In this document: piece by piece, positions 24,840 through 32,225 of the stretch
Position numbering within the stretch: the stretch's first letter is position 1
How the letters are laid out: each line of letters starts with the position of its first letter
Source: Blastococcus sp. HT6-4
GTDB lineage: Bacteria > Actinomycetota > Actinomycetes > Mycobacteriales > Geodermatophilaceae
DNA length: 64,000 nucleotides
Direction: 5' to 3'
Assembly (NCBI RefSeq): GCF_039679125.1
Contig: NZ_CP155551.1
Location: 4,154,001-4,218,000 of the forward strand
Program-made: the position numbers and the translations under genes
The notes under the pieces: model-generated
The model's database searches: none
Seen by the model: the letters and a program-made list of their open reading frames with translations, nothing else
What the model was told of the DNA's origin: nothing

Positions 24840-25358
24840 TCAGAGCGGGCAGGACATGACGATCTCGTCGCGGTCGTCGCCGGGGGCCACCCGGATCGCC
24901 CCGGGCAGACGGCCGACCTCCCGGTAACCCAGTCCCCGGTAGAACCCGTCGACGCCCGTACCCCCGCGGGTGGTCAGGTGGAGGAACTCCCACCCGCGCT
25001 CCCGGGCGATCCGGTGCACCCCGTCCATCAGCACCCGGCCGAGCCCCTGGCCCTGGCGGGAGGGGTGCACCTGCACCCGCAGCACGGTGCCCCAGTGGCG
25101 GCGCAGCGGGCTCAGCGACCCGACGACGCTGGCGAAGCCCGCCGTCGCACCGTCCACCTCGAGCAGGGCGAGCACGTCCCGGCCGGAGTGGACGCCCTCC
25201 AGCAGCTTGTCGAGCAGCGGGGCGACGTCGTCCTCGGTGACCGGGGGCACGAACCCGACGGCGCCGCCGGCGTTGGTGACGTCGGTCCAGCAGCGGAGCA
25301 GCTCGGCCCGGAGCGGGTCGTCGACGGAGGTGACGGAGCGGACGACGGCGGCAGACAC
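24840..25358 (-). CDS. GNAT family N-acetyltransferase
   Basis: A 172-residue acetyltransferase starting at GTG 25358. The acetyl-CoA loop is RVQVHPSRQGQGLGRVLMDGVHRIARERG (~92-120; Q/RxxGxG), preceded by strand VDGATAGFASVVGS and followed by FYRGLGYREVGRLPGA, the GNAT C-terminal strand. The acceptor is unknown. It ends 37 bases from the desaturase stop, and its start lies about 90 bases from the divergent ArsR gene. Confidence 0.9.
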   Translation of the reverse strand: MSAAVVRSVTSVDDPLRAELLRCWTDVTNAGGAVGFVPPVTEDDVAPLLDKLLEGVHSGRDVLALLEVDGATAGFASVVGSLSPLRRHWGTVLRVQVHPSRQGQGLGRVLMDGVHRIARERGWEFLHLTTRGGTGVDGFYRGLGYREVGRLPGAIRVAPGDDRDEIVMSCPL

Positions 25359-25412
25359 GCGGTCATTCTCCGCCCCCGCCTCCGCGCCGACGCGGGGCCG
25401 TGGCCGATGGGC

Positions 25413-25442
25413 TTGTCATGCAAGCAGCCGCTTGCCTATTGT
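25413..25442 (+). promoter_or_regulatory. ArsR-family promoter with embedded operator
   Basis: TTGTCA (25413-25418) and TATTGT (25437-25442) are separated by 18 bases. The spacer holds GCAAGC-AGCC-GCTTGC, a perfect 6-4-6 inverted repeat at 25420-25435. The predicted transcription start is at about 25449, the GTG of the regulator gene, implying a leaderless message. A repressor on this site would block polymerase directly. Confidence 0.65.
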
Positions 25443-25448
25443 CCGGGC

Positions 25449-25721
25449 GTGGGCGACGTGTTCAGAGCCCTCGCGGACCCCACCCGGCGCGCGATCCTCG
25501 ACGTGCTCCAGGAGCGCGACGGCCAGACGTTGTTCGAGCTGATCAACCGGCTGGTCACCCGGCACGGCGTCAGCTGCTCGCGCCAGGCCGTCTCCCAGCA
25601 CCTGGGCGTGCTCGAGGCCGCGGGCCTGGTGTGCACCCGCCGCGAGGGGCGCTACAAGTTCCACCACCTGGACACCACCCCCCTGAAGGCCGTCACCGAG
25701 CGGTGGCGGATCGACCCCTGA
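25449..25721 (+). CDS. ArsR-family transcriptional regulator
   Basis: A 90-residue winged-helix repressor: VFRALADPTRRAILDVLQER, then SCSRQAVSQHLGVLEAAGLVCTRREGRYKFHHLDTTPLKAVTERW. It matches the small ArsR subgroup found upstream of glyoxalase/VOC or SRPBCC genes and lacks the CxC metal motif of ArsR/SmtB sensors, so it probably does not sense metals. GTG 25449 is chosen because the predicted promoter gives a leaderless transcript there. The VOC gene begins ten bases after the stop: a two-gene operon. Confidence 0.9.
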   Translation: MGDVFRALADPTRRAILDVLQERDGQTLFELINRLVTRHGVSCSRQAVSQHLGVLEAAGLVCTRREGRYKFHHLDTTPLKAVTERWRIDP

Positions 25722-25731
25722 GGAGGGCACC

Positions 25732-26118
25732 GTGCGGATCACCCTGACCAGCGTGTTCGTCGACGACCAGGAGAAGGCGCTGCGCTTCTACACCGACGTC
25801 CTCGGCTTCACGAAGAAGAACGACGTCCCGCTCGGCGAGCACCGCTGGCTCACCGTCGTCTCGCCCGAGCAGCCCGACGGCGTGGAGCTGCTCCTCGAGC
25901 CCGACGAGCACCCGGTCGCACAGGCCTACAAGACGGGGCTGGTCGCCGACGGCATCCCGTACAACTCGTTCACGGTGGCCGACGTGCAGGCCGAGTACGA
26001 CCGGCTGACCGCCCTGGGGGTCGCGTTCACCCAGCCGCCGGCGGCCATGGGACCCGTGACCACCGCCGTGCTCGACGACACCTGCGGCAACCTGCTGCAG
26101 ATCGCCGCCACGAACTGA
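25732..26118 (+). CDS. VOC (glyoxalase/bleomycin-resistance) family protein
   Basis: A 128-residue protein with two beta-alpha-beta-beta-beta modules: TLTSVFVDDQEKALRFYTDVLGFTKKNDVPLG, and VADVQAEYDRLTALGVAFTQPPAAMGPVTTAVLDDTCGNLLQI. Candidate ligands include the Glu in GVELLLEP. Such ArsR-coupled VOC proteins are usually dioxygenase- or lyase-like; the substrate is unknown. GGAGGGCACC precedes GTG 25732. The stop is four bases from the convergent LCP gene stop. Confidence 0.9.
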   Translation: MRITLTSVFVDDQEKALRFYTDVLGFTKKNDVPLGEHRWLTVVSPEQPDGVELLLEPDEHPVAQAYKTGLVADGIPYNSFTVADVQAEYDRLTALGVAFTQPPAAMGPVTTAVLDDTCGNLLQIAATN

Positions 26119-26122
26119 CCGC

Positions 26123-27676
26123 TCAGCCCCGCCGGGTCGGCGGCTCGCCCTCGGCCAGCGCCTGCTCCGCCCGCTCGGGGTCGTAGGCGCAGGCGTCGGC
26201 CAGGTCGGCCGACGGGTCCGGCGCCGCATCGGGCGCCTCGTCGGGTGCCGGGGCGGGCGCCTCGTCGGGTGCCGGGGCGGGCGCCTCGTCGGGTGCCGGC
26301 GGGGCCGGGTCCAGCGCCTCGTCGACCAGCGTGCGGATCCGGTCGTAGTCGGGATAGGCGGGGTCGATCACGTCGGTGTCGAACACGACGCTGCGGATGT
26401 CGGCGTCCTGCACGAGGAACGCGAGGTCGACGAAGTCGTCGAGCACCGACCGCGGGATGTCGGTCCGGACGATGTCCTCGGTCGTCCGCGCCAGCCGCTG
26501 GTAGCGCTGCAGGAGCGTCACGGGGTCGGCGGCCTCGACGATCGCGTTGATCGCGCAGCGCTGCCGGGCCATCCGGTCGTAGTCGCTGAGGCCGAACCGG
26601 CCGCGGGTGAAGTCCAGCGCGCGCTCGCCGCCCATGTGCTGGTCCGGGCCCGGCGCGATGTAGTCGTCGGGGAGGATGCCCAGCGTCGGCTCACCGCCGA
26701 TGGGGACCCAGTTGTTCACGTCGACGGTGATGCCGCCCAGCGCGTCGACCAGCTGGCTGAAGCCCTCGAGGTTGACCAGCACGTAGTAGTCGATGTCCAG
26801 GCCCAGCGCCTCCCCGACGCCCAGCTTCAGGAAGTCCGCACCCGGGTTGGCCGTGGGGCCGATGACGTCGGGGTACCAGGCCGGGCCGTTGCGGTAGACG
26901 GCGTTGAGCAGGCTCTCGCTCTCGCTCCCGGCCCAGAAGCCGTCGGGGTAGACCTCGGCCAGGGGGCTGTCCTCGGGGAACGGCAGGTCCTGCAGGTTGC
27001 GCGGCAGGCTGAGCAGCACCGTGTCGCCGGTGTCGGTGTCGATGCTGGCCACCATCACGGTGTCGGTGCGCACGCCCTCCCGGCCCTCCCCGCCGTCGCC
27101 GCCGAGCAGCAGGACGTTGACCCGCTCCTGGTCCGCGAAAGGGTCCGGGTCGTCGTCGTCGACGTCCACGGTCGCGGACTCCACGTCGTCGGCGAACACC
27201 CCGTCGATCAGGTCGCGGGACGTGGTGACCAGCTGCCCGACGAAGGCCGCCGGGACGGCGATCCCCGCGACGAGGACGGCGACCACCAGCGCGCCGACCA
27301 TGTGCCGGCCCCGCGAGGTGCCCGGCGGCACCAGCATGCGGTAACCGGCGACGACCACGGCCGCCCACAGCAGCGCCAGCACGGCGCCGCCGATACCGAT
27401 CCAGAGGAGCACGTCGGTGTCCACCGCCGTGCGGGCGGCGAAGCGGCGCCCGCCGGTGGCCAGCCAGACAGCACCGGCGACGAGCACCAGGAACACGGCG
27501 AGCACGACCGCACCCAGCCGCCGGCGACCCGCCGCGAGGAACGCCGTGCCGGGGACCAGGGCGCCCAGGACGGTCCAGCCCAGCGCCGCCCCGAAACCGC
27601 GGGCCGGCCGCCGGTCGCCGAGGCCGGAGGCCCGGCTACCCGGGTCGGGGACGGGGGACGTCGTCCCGCCGTTCAT
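26123..27676 (-). CDS. LytR-CpsA-Psr (LCP) family cell-wall ligase
   Basis: A 517-residue membrane protein with about four N-terminal hydrophobic segments (~30-160) and an extracytoplasmic LCP domain (~190-420): VNVLLLGGDGGEGREGVRTDTVMVASID, SLPRNL, LEGFSQLVDALGGITVDV and DFTRGRFGLSDYDRMARQR, with the Arg/Asp residues that bind polyprenyl pyrophosphate. LCP enzymes attach teichoic acid, arabinogalactan or capsule to peptidoglycan. The C-terminus has a Pro/Ala/Asp repeat. ATG 27676 has GAGGAG seven bases upstream. Four N-terminal helices rather than one is a variant seen in actinobacteria. Confidence 0.92.
   Translation of the reverse strand: MNGGTTSPVPDPGSRASGLGDRRPARGFGAALGWTVLGALVPGTAFLAAGRRRLGAVVLAVFLVLVAGAVWLATGGRRFAARTAVDTDVLLWIGIGGAVLALLWAAVVVAGYRMLVPPGTSRGRHMVGALVVAVLVAGIAVPAAFVGQLVTTSRDLIDGVFADDVESATVDVDDDDPDPFADQERVNVLLLGGDGGEGREGVRTDTVMVASIDTDTGDTVLLSLPRNLQDLPFPEDSPLAEVYPDGFWAGSESESLLNAVYRNGPAWYPDVIGPTANPGADFLKLGVGEALGLDIDYYVLVNLEGFSQLVDALGGITVDVNNWVPIGGEPTLGILPDDYIAPGPDQHMGGERALDFTRGRFGLSDYDRMARQRCAINAIVEAADPVTLLQRYQRLARTTEDIVRTDIPRSVLDDFVDLAFLVQDADIRSVVFDTDVIDPAYPDYDRIRTLVDEALDPAPPAPDEAPAPAPDEAPAPAPDEAPDAAPDPSADLADACAYDPERAEQALAEGEPPTRRG
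26235..26300. repeat. 24-bp tandem repeat in the LCP gene
   Basis: Two perfect 24-base units (26235-26258, 26259-26282) and a partial third encode the Pro/Ala tail APAPDEAP. This probably varies in length between strains. Confidence 0.85.
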
Positions 27677-27825
27677 CCCACCACTCCTCGTCGCAGCTCG
27701 GTCATCGGACCATGATCCCACCGTCCTCCCAGGTCGGCGGCCCGGTGATCGCGCACGGCGGTCGGCCGGCGCGACACCGGGGCGGCCGGCCCGGACCGTC
27801 CGCGGCCGTCCGTAAGCTCGCCGCC

Positions 27826-28626
27826 GTGCGCCTGGCCACCTGGAACGTCAACTCGATCCGCACCCGCGCCGACCGCGTGGCGGCCTTCCTCGAGCGGCAC
27901 GACGTCGACGTCCTGGCCATGCAGGAGACGAAGTGCCGGGACGACCAGTTCCCGGAGATGGTCTTCAGCGCCCTGGGCTACCAGGTCGCGCACCTGGGCC
28001 ACTCGCAGTGGAACGGCGTCGCGATCCTGTCCCGCGTCGGCCTGGAGGACGTCACGGCCGGTTTCCCCGGCATGCCGTCCTGGTCGTCGAAGGAGGGCCA
28101 GGACCCGGTGCCCGAGGCCCGCGCGCTGGGCGCCACCTGCGATGGGGTGCGGGTCTGGAGCCTCTACGTGCCCAACGGCCGCACGCTGGCCGACCCGCAC
28201 TACACCTACAAGCTCGAGTGGCTGGCCGCACTGCGCGACACCGGAGCGGGCTGGCTGGCCGACGACCCGGCCGCACCGGTGGCCCTGGTCGGCGACTGGA
28301 ACATCGCCCCGCAGGACGACGACGTCTGGGACATGTCGGTCTTCAGCACCTCGACGCACGTCTCCGCGCCCGAGCGGGCGGCGTTCCGGGCGGTGGTCGA
28401 CGCCGGGTACGCCGACGTGGTGCGCCCGCGCGCCCCGGGCCCCGGCGTCTACACCTACTGGGACTACACCCAGCTGCGCTTCCCCCGCCGCGAGGGCATG
28501 CGGATCGACTTCGTCCTCGGCTCCCCCGCCCTGGCCACCCGGGTGACCGGCGCCTTCATCGACCGCGAGGAGCGCAAGGGCAAGGGCGCCAGCGACCACG
28601 CCCCGGTCGTCGTCGACCTGACGTAA
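27826..28626 (+). CDS. xthA: Exodeoxyribonuclease III (AP endonuclease)
   Basis: A 266-residue endonuclease/exonuclease/phosphatase-fold enzyme that cleaves at abasic sites in base-excision repair. It begins VRLATWNVNSIRTRADRV with the metal-binding Asn, followed by LAMQETKCRDDQFP (Glu metal ligand), VYNGRT-like SLYVPNGRT, ALVGDWNIAPQDDDVW (Asp/Asn), MRIDFVLGSP and ASDHAPVVVDL (catalytic Asp-His). GTG 27826 matches family N-termini. The yaaA-like gene starts 22 bases after the stop, so the two are probably co-transcribed. Confidence 0.95.
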   Translation: MRLATWNVNSIRTRADRVAAFLERHDVDVLAMQETKCRDDQFPEMVFSALGYQVAHLGHSQWNGVAILSRVGLEDVTAGFPGMPSWSSKEGQDPVPEARALGATCDGVRVWSLYVPNGRTLADPHYTYKLEWLAALRDTGAGWLADDPAAPVALVGDWNIAPQDDDVWDMSVFSTSTHVSAPERAAFRAVVDAGYADVVRPRAPGPGVYTYWDYTQLRFPRREGMRIDFVLGSPALATRVTGAFIDREERKGKGASDHAPVVVDLT

Positions 28627-28648
28627 GGGGCACGTAGCCTGGCGCCTC

Positions 28649-29395
28649 GTGCTCGTCCTGCTGCCCCCGTCGGAGACCAAGGCCCCGGGCGGGGACGGTG
28701 CCCCGCTCGACCTCGGAACCTTGGTCGCGCCCGAGCTCACGCCGGTGCGCGCGGAGCTGACCAGGGCCCTGCTGGAGCTGGCCGCCGACGTCCCGGCGTC
28801 ACGGGCGGCCCTGGGCCTCTCGGCGAAGCAGGACGGCGAGATCGCCCGGAACGCGGCGCTGTTCACCTCGGGCACCATGCCCGCCCTGCAGCGCTACACC
28901 GGCGTGCTCTACGACGCCCTGGACGTCGGCTCGCTGACCCGTGCGCAGCGGGCCCGGGCCGATCGCCGGCTGGCCGTCGGCTCCGCGCTGTTCGGGCTGG
29001 TCGGCGCCGCCGACCGCATCCCGGCGTACCGCTTGTCCGCCGGCTCGGTCCTGCCCGGGCTGCCCACGCTGCGCTCGCTGTGGAGGCCGGCGCTGGGACC
29101 GGTGCTCGCCGGGAGGGAGGGGCTGGTGGTCGACCTGCGCAGCGGTTCCTACGCCGCGCTCGCCCCCGTCCCCCGGGCGGTGACCGTCTCCGTGCTGAGC
29201 GAGCGCCCCGACGGCACCCGGTCGGTGGTGAGCCACTTCAGCAAGGCGCACAAGGGCCGACTGGCCCGCATCCTGGCCACCACCACCGCGGAGCCGGACG
29301 GCGTCGTGCGACTGCGTGGGCTGCTGAGGCGGGCGGGGTTGCACGTGGAACATGACGGCGGCATGGCGCTGACCCTGGTGGTCCCGGCGGACTGA
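28649..29395 (+). CDS. yaaA: YaaA family peroxide-stress protein
   Basis: A 248-residue DUF328/UPF0246 protein starting at GTG 28649. It shows LVLLPPSETKAPGGDG at the N-terminus, RNAALFTSGTMPALQRYTGVLYDALDVGSLT, and the C-terminal VSHFSKAHKGRLAR helix-hairpin-helix-like motif. In Escherichia coli YaaA limits Fenton damage by reducing free iron and binds DNA. Its place after exonuclease III suits an oxidative DNA damage role. It is a divergent actinobacterial member. Confidence 0.9.
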   Translation: MLVLLPPSETKAPGGDGAPLDLGTLVAPELTPVRAELTRALLELAADVPASRAALGLSAKQDGEIARNAALFTSGTMPALQRYTGVLYDALDVGSLTRAQRARADRRLAVGSALFGLVGAADRIPAYRLSAGSVLPGLPTLRSLWRPALGPVLAGREGLVVDLRSGSYAALAPVPRAVTVSVLSERPDGTRSVVSHFSKAHKGRLARILATTTAEPDGVVRLRGLLRRAGLHVEHDGGMALTLVVPAD

Positions 29396-29429
29396 TGGCC
29401 GCGTCCTCGGCCGGCGTACCGGCGGTTGG

Positions 29430-29459
29430 TTGCGCACAACGGGTCCGTCGTGACATAAA
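29430..29459 (+). promoter_or_regulatory. Candidate housekeeping promoter of the SpoIIE-type phosphatase gene
   Basis: TTGCGC (29430-29435), 18 bases, then CATAAA (29454-29459), in a locally A/T-richer stretch between yaaA and the phosphatase gene. It would give a leader of about 70 bases. Confidence 0.4.
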
Positions 29460-29537
29460 CTCCTGGGACCACGCGACTCGAACAACGCGGGTGCGCTGGT
29501 CCCGAGACCCGGCGACCGCCGGGACAGAAGGGCTTCG

Positions 29538-32138
29538 GTGGACGGATCGGACCGCACGGTCGACTCCGGGCGCGGCCTCGGCGACCGCGCGGCGGCCCAG
29601 CTCCGCGGTGACGCGGCACGGCTGGCCGCGGCTCGCCGGCTGCTGCCCCCGGGCGACCGGCCCGGCCTCGGCCGGATCGCCGAGCTCGCCGCCCGGCTGC
29701 TCGGTACGTCCGGCAGCCAGGTGTCGCTGCTGGGCGAGGTGCAGCTGGTCGCCGCCGGGACCGGCGACGTGGCCGTGGGGACCACCGGTCCGCTCGAGGA
29801 ATCGCTCTGCACCGTGACAGCGGCGCTGCCCCGCGGCGAGGCGCTCGTGGTCACCGACGCGCGATCGGACAGCCGGGTCAACGACCTGCCCCCCGTGCGC
29901 GCCGGCGTCGTCGGCTCCTACCTGGGCACCCCGCTGGCCGACGCCGAGGGCCGCCCGATCGGCGCGCTGTGCGTCTTCGACCCCGAGCCGCGCGCGTGGG
30001 TGCCCTCCGAGATCACCACGCTCCGCCAGCTGGCCGCCTCGGTCATGACCGAGCTGGAGCTGTCGGCCATGCTGCGCCGGTACGAGGACGACCGGGTGCG
30101 CTGGGAACTGGCGACCGAGGCCGGCGGCGTCGGTACCTGGGACTGGGACCTGGAGACCGGGCACCTCACCTGGGACGACCAGCTGATCACGATGTTCGGC
30201 TACGACGTCGAGGGCTTCACGCAGACGATCGAGGCGTTCAACGACCGGCTGCACCCCGACGATCGGGCGTGGGTGGCCGAGGCCCTGCAGCAGGCGATCG
30301 ACGCCTGCGGCGACTTCGACGCCACCTACCGCGTCGTCCGGCCCGACGGCGAGACCCGGTGGATGCACGGCCGGGGGCGGGCGGTCCCCGGCCACCGCGG
30401 CGAGGCCACGCGAGTGCTCGGCGCCGCGTACGACATCACCGGCGAGCGGGAGGCGGCCACCCTGGTCACCCGCATCCTCGAGGCCATGCCGGCCGGCTTC
30501 TACAGCCTCGACCGGGAGTGGCGATTCACCCACGTCAACGCCGAGGCCGAGCGGCTGCTGCAGACGACGCGGGACGAGCTCCTCGGCCGGGTGCTGTGGG
30601 AGGCGTTCCCCGATGCGCTGCACAGCGTGTTCGAGGTGAGCTACCGCGAGGCCGTGCGCACCGGGCTGCCGGTGTCCTTCGACGCCTACTACCCGCCTCC
30701 GCTCGACGGCTGGTACGAGCTGCGCGCCTGGCCGAGCCCCGACGGCCTGTCGGTGTACTTCCTGGAGGTCACCGAGCGACGGCGGGTGCAGGAGCAGGCC
30801 GAGCGGTCGGCCCGGCGGCTGGCGCTGCTGGCCCAGGTCAGCGCCGACCTCGCGGGCGCTCTCGACCCGCAGACCGCGATGGCCCGCCTGCCGGAACTGG
30901 TCGTCCCCGCGCTGGCCGACTTCTGCATCGTGACCGTGGTGGACGCCGACGGCCGGCCGCGGGACGTGGGCTGCTGGCACGACGACGCGCAGATGCGGCC
31001 GGTGCTCGAGCGCTACGCGACCGTCCGCCTGGACGCCATGCCGCTGGACTCGCCGGCCGCGACCGCGCTGCGCACCGGTGAACGCACCCGCAACCAGTGC
31101 AGCGCCGTGCTCGACCAGCTCGGCGCCGGGGAGGCGTACGACCTGCTCGCGCGGCTGGGGCCCCGGGAGGCCGTCGTCCTGCCGATGCGCGGACGCAACC
31201 GCACGCTGGGGCTGCTCACCCTCTACTACGGCCAGGGCACCCCGGCGCGGACGGAGGACCTGGAGATCGCCCAGGAGGCCGCCGACCGCGCGGGCTTGGC
31301 GCTGGACAACGGGCGGTTGTACAGCGTCCAGCAGCAGCTGGCCGAGGGCCTCCAGCGCAGCCTGCTCACCGAGCCGCCGGAGCCCGACCACGCGGAGATC
31401 GCGGTGCGCTACCTCCCGGCCGCCGAGGCCGCCCGCGTCGGCGGCGACTGGTACGACGCCTTCCTGCAGCCCGGTGGCGCCACGATGCTCGTCATCGGCG
31501 ACGTCGTCGGCCACGACACCGAGGCGGCGGCGGCGATGGGGCAGCTGCGCGGCCTGCTGCGCGGCGTGGCGACCTACAGCGACGCCGGGCCGGTGGAGGT
31601 GCTGCGCGGGCTCGACGCCTCGATGACGACCCTGCAGATCACCACCCTCGCCACCGCCGCGGTCGCCCGGTTCGAGCAGACCCCAGACGAGCTGCGCCAG
31701 GGGATCACGCGGATGCGCTGGGCCAACGCCGGTCACCTGCCGCCGATGGTCATCGACGAGAAGGGCGCCGTCGCCGAGCTGGCGGAGTGGACCGGCGACC
31801 TGCTGCTCGGGGTCGACCCCGAGGTCCGCCGACGCGAGTCGGTCGCCACCCTTGCGCGCGGCTGCACGGTGCTGCTCTACACCGACGGGCTCGTGGAACG
31901 CCGCGACTCCGACCTCGACGAGGGCATCCTCCGGCTGCGGGAGGCCCTGGTGGACCTCGCCGACCGGCCGCTGCAGGAACTGCTGGACGAGCTCCTCGAC
32001 CGCCTGGTGCACGGCCGCCCGGAGGACGACGTCGCGCTCGTCGCCGTCCGGCTGCACCCCCAGGACCGGCCGCGCCCTCCGGAGGCCGGGCCGACGAGCG
32101 TGCCGCCCACCGTGCCCCCGGACCCGGCGCTCACCTGA
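29538..32138 (+). CDS. GAF-PAS-PAS-GAF-SpoIIE/PP2C phosphatase
   Basis: An 866-residue cytosolic signalling protein starting at GTG 29538 after AAGGG. Order of domains: GAF (~45-175, VGSYLGTPLADAEGRPIGALCVFDPEPR), PAS (~190-310, GTWDWDLETGHLTWDDQLITMFGYD), PAS (~315-430, FYSLDREWRFTHVNAEAERLLQ), GAF (~440-600) and PP2C/SpoIIE phosphatase (~620-840) with metal residues in GGDWYDAF, VIGDVVGHD, TLLYTDGL-like LLYTDGLVERR and PEDDVALVAVR. It probably dephosphorylates an anti-anti-sigma factor, feeding a partner-switching pathway. No partner lies next to it; the REP-like inverted repeat follows. Confidence 0.93.
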   Translation: MDGSDRTVDSGRGLGDRAAAQLRGDAARLAAARRLLPPGDRPGLGRIAELAARLLGTSGSQVSLLGEVQLVAAGTGDVAVGTTGPLEESLCTVTAALPRGEALVVTDARSDSRVNDLPPVRAGVVGSYLGTPLADAEGRPIGALCVFDPEPRAWVPSEITTLRQLAASVMTELELSAMLRRYEDDRVRWELATEAGGVGTWDWDLETGHLTWDDQLITMFGYDVEGFTQTIEAFNDRLHPDDRAWVAEALQQAIDACGDFDATYRVVRPDGETRWMHGRGRAVPGHRGEATRVLGAAYDITGEREAATLVTRILEAMPAGFYSLDREWRFTHVNAEAERLLQTTRDELLGRVLWEAFPDALHSVFEVSYREAVRTGLPVSFDAYYPPPLDGWYELRAWPSPDGLSVYFLEVTERRRVQEQAERSARRLALLAQVSADLAGALDPQTAMARLPELVVPALADFCIVTVVDADGRPRDVGCWHDDAQMRPVLERYATVRLDAMPLDSPAATALRTGERTRNQCSAVLDQLGAGEAYDLLARLGPREAVVLPMRGRNRTLGLLTLYYGQGTPARTEDLEIAQEAADRAGLALDNGRLYSVQQQLAEGLQRSLLTEPPEPDHAEIAVRYLPAAEAARVGGDWYDAFLQPGGATMLVIGDVVGHDTEAAAAMGQLRGLLRGVATYSDAGPVEVLRGLDASMTTLQITTLATAAVARFEQTPDELRQGITRMRWANAGHLPPMVIDEKGAVAELAEWTGDLLLGVDPEVRRRESVATLARGCTVLLYTDGLVERRDSDLDEGILRLREALVDLADRPLQELLDELLDRLVHGRPEDDVALVAVRLHPQDRPRPPEAGPTSVPPTVPPDPALT

Positions 32139-32154
32139 CCGCCGCGCTTCAGCA

Positions 32155-32214
32155 GGCATAGGAAGCTATGCCTACGCGTTTGCCGCCACATCCGTAGGCA
32201 TAGCTTCCTATGCC
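32155..32214. repeat. 22-bp inverted repeat with nested palindromes (REP-like or bidirectional terminator)
   Basis: Bases 32155-32176 are the exact reverse complement of 32193-32214, with a 16-base loop. Each arm itself contains GGCATAG-N4-CTATGCC. The element is A/T-rich against its surroundings and fills the gap between two convergent genes (stops at 32138 and 32226). It can serve as a terminator for both, or be a pair of inverted REP units or operator sites. Confidence 0.8.
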
Positions 32215-32225
32215 CGTGCTGCCGA

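Noticed and set aside
26235-26300. Regular repeats in the LCP gene as a CRISPR array
   Set aside because: The repeat is directly tandem, in frame, and has no spacers.
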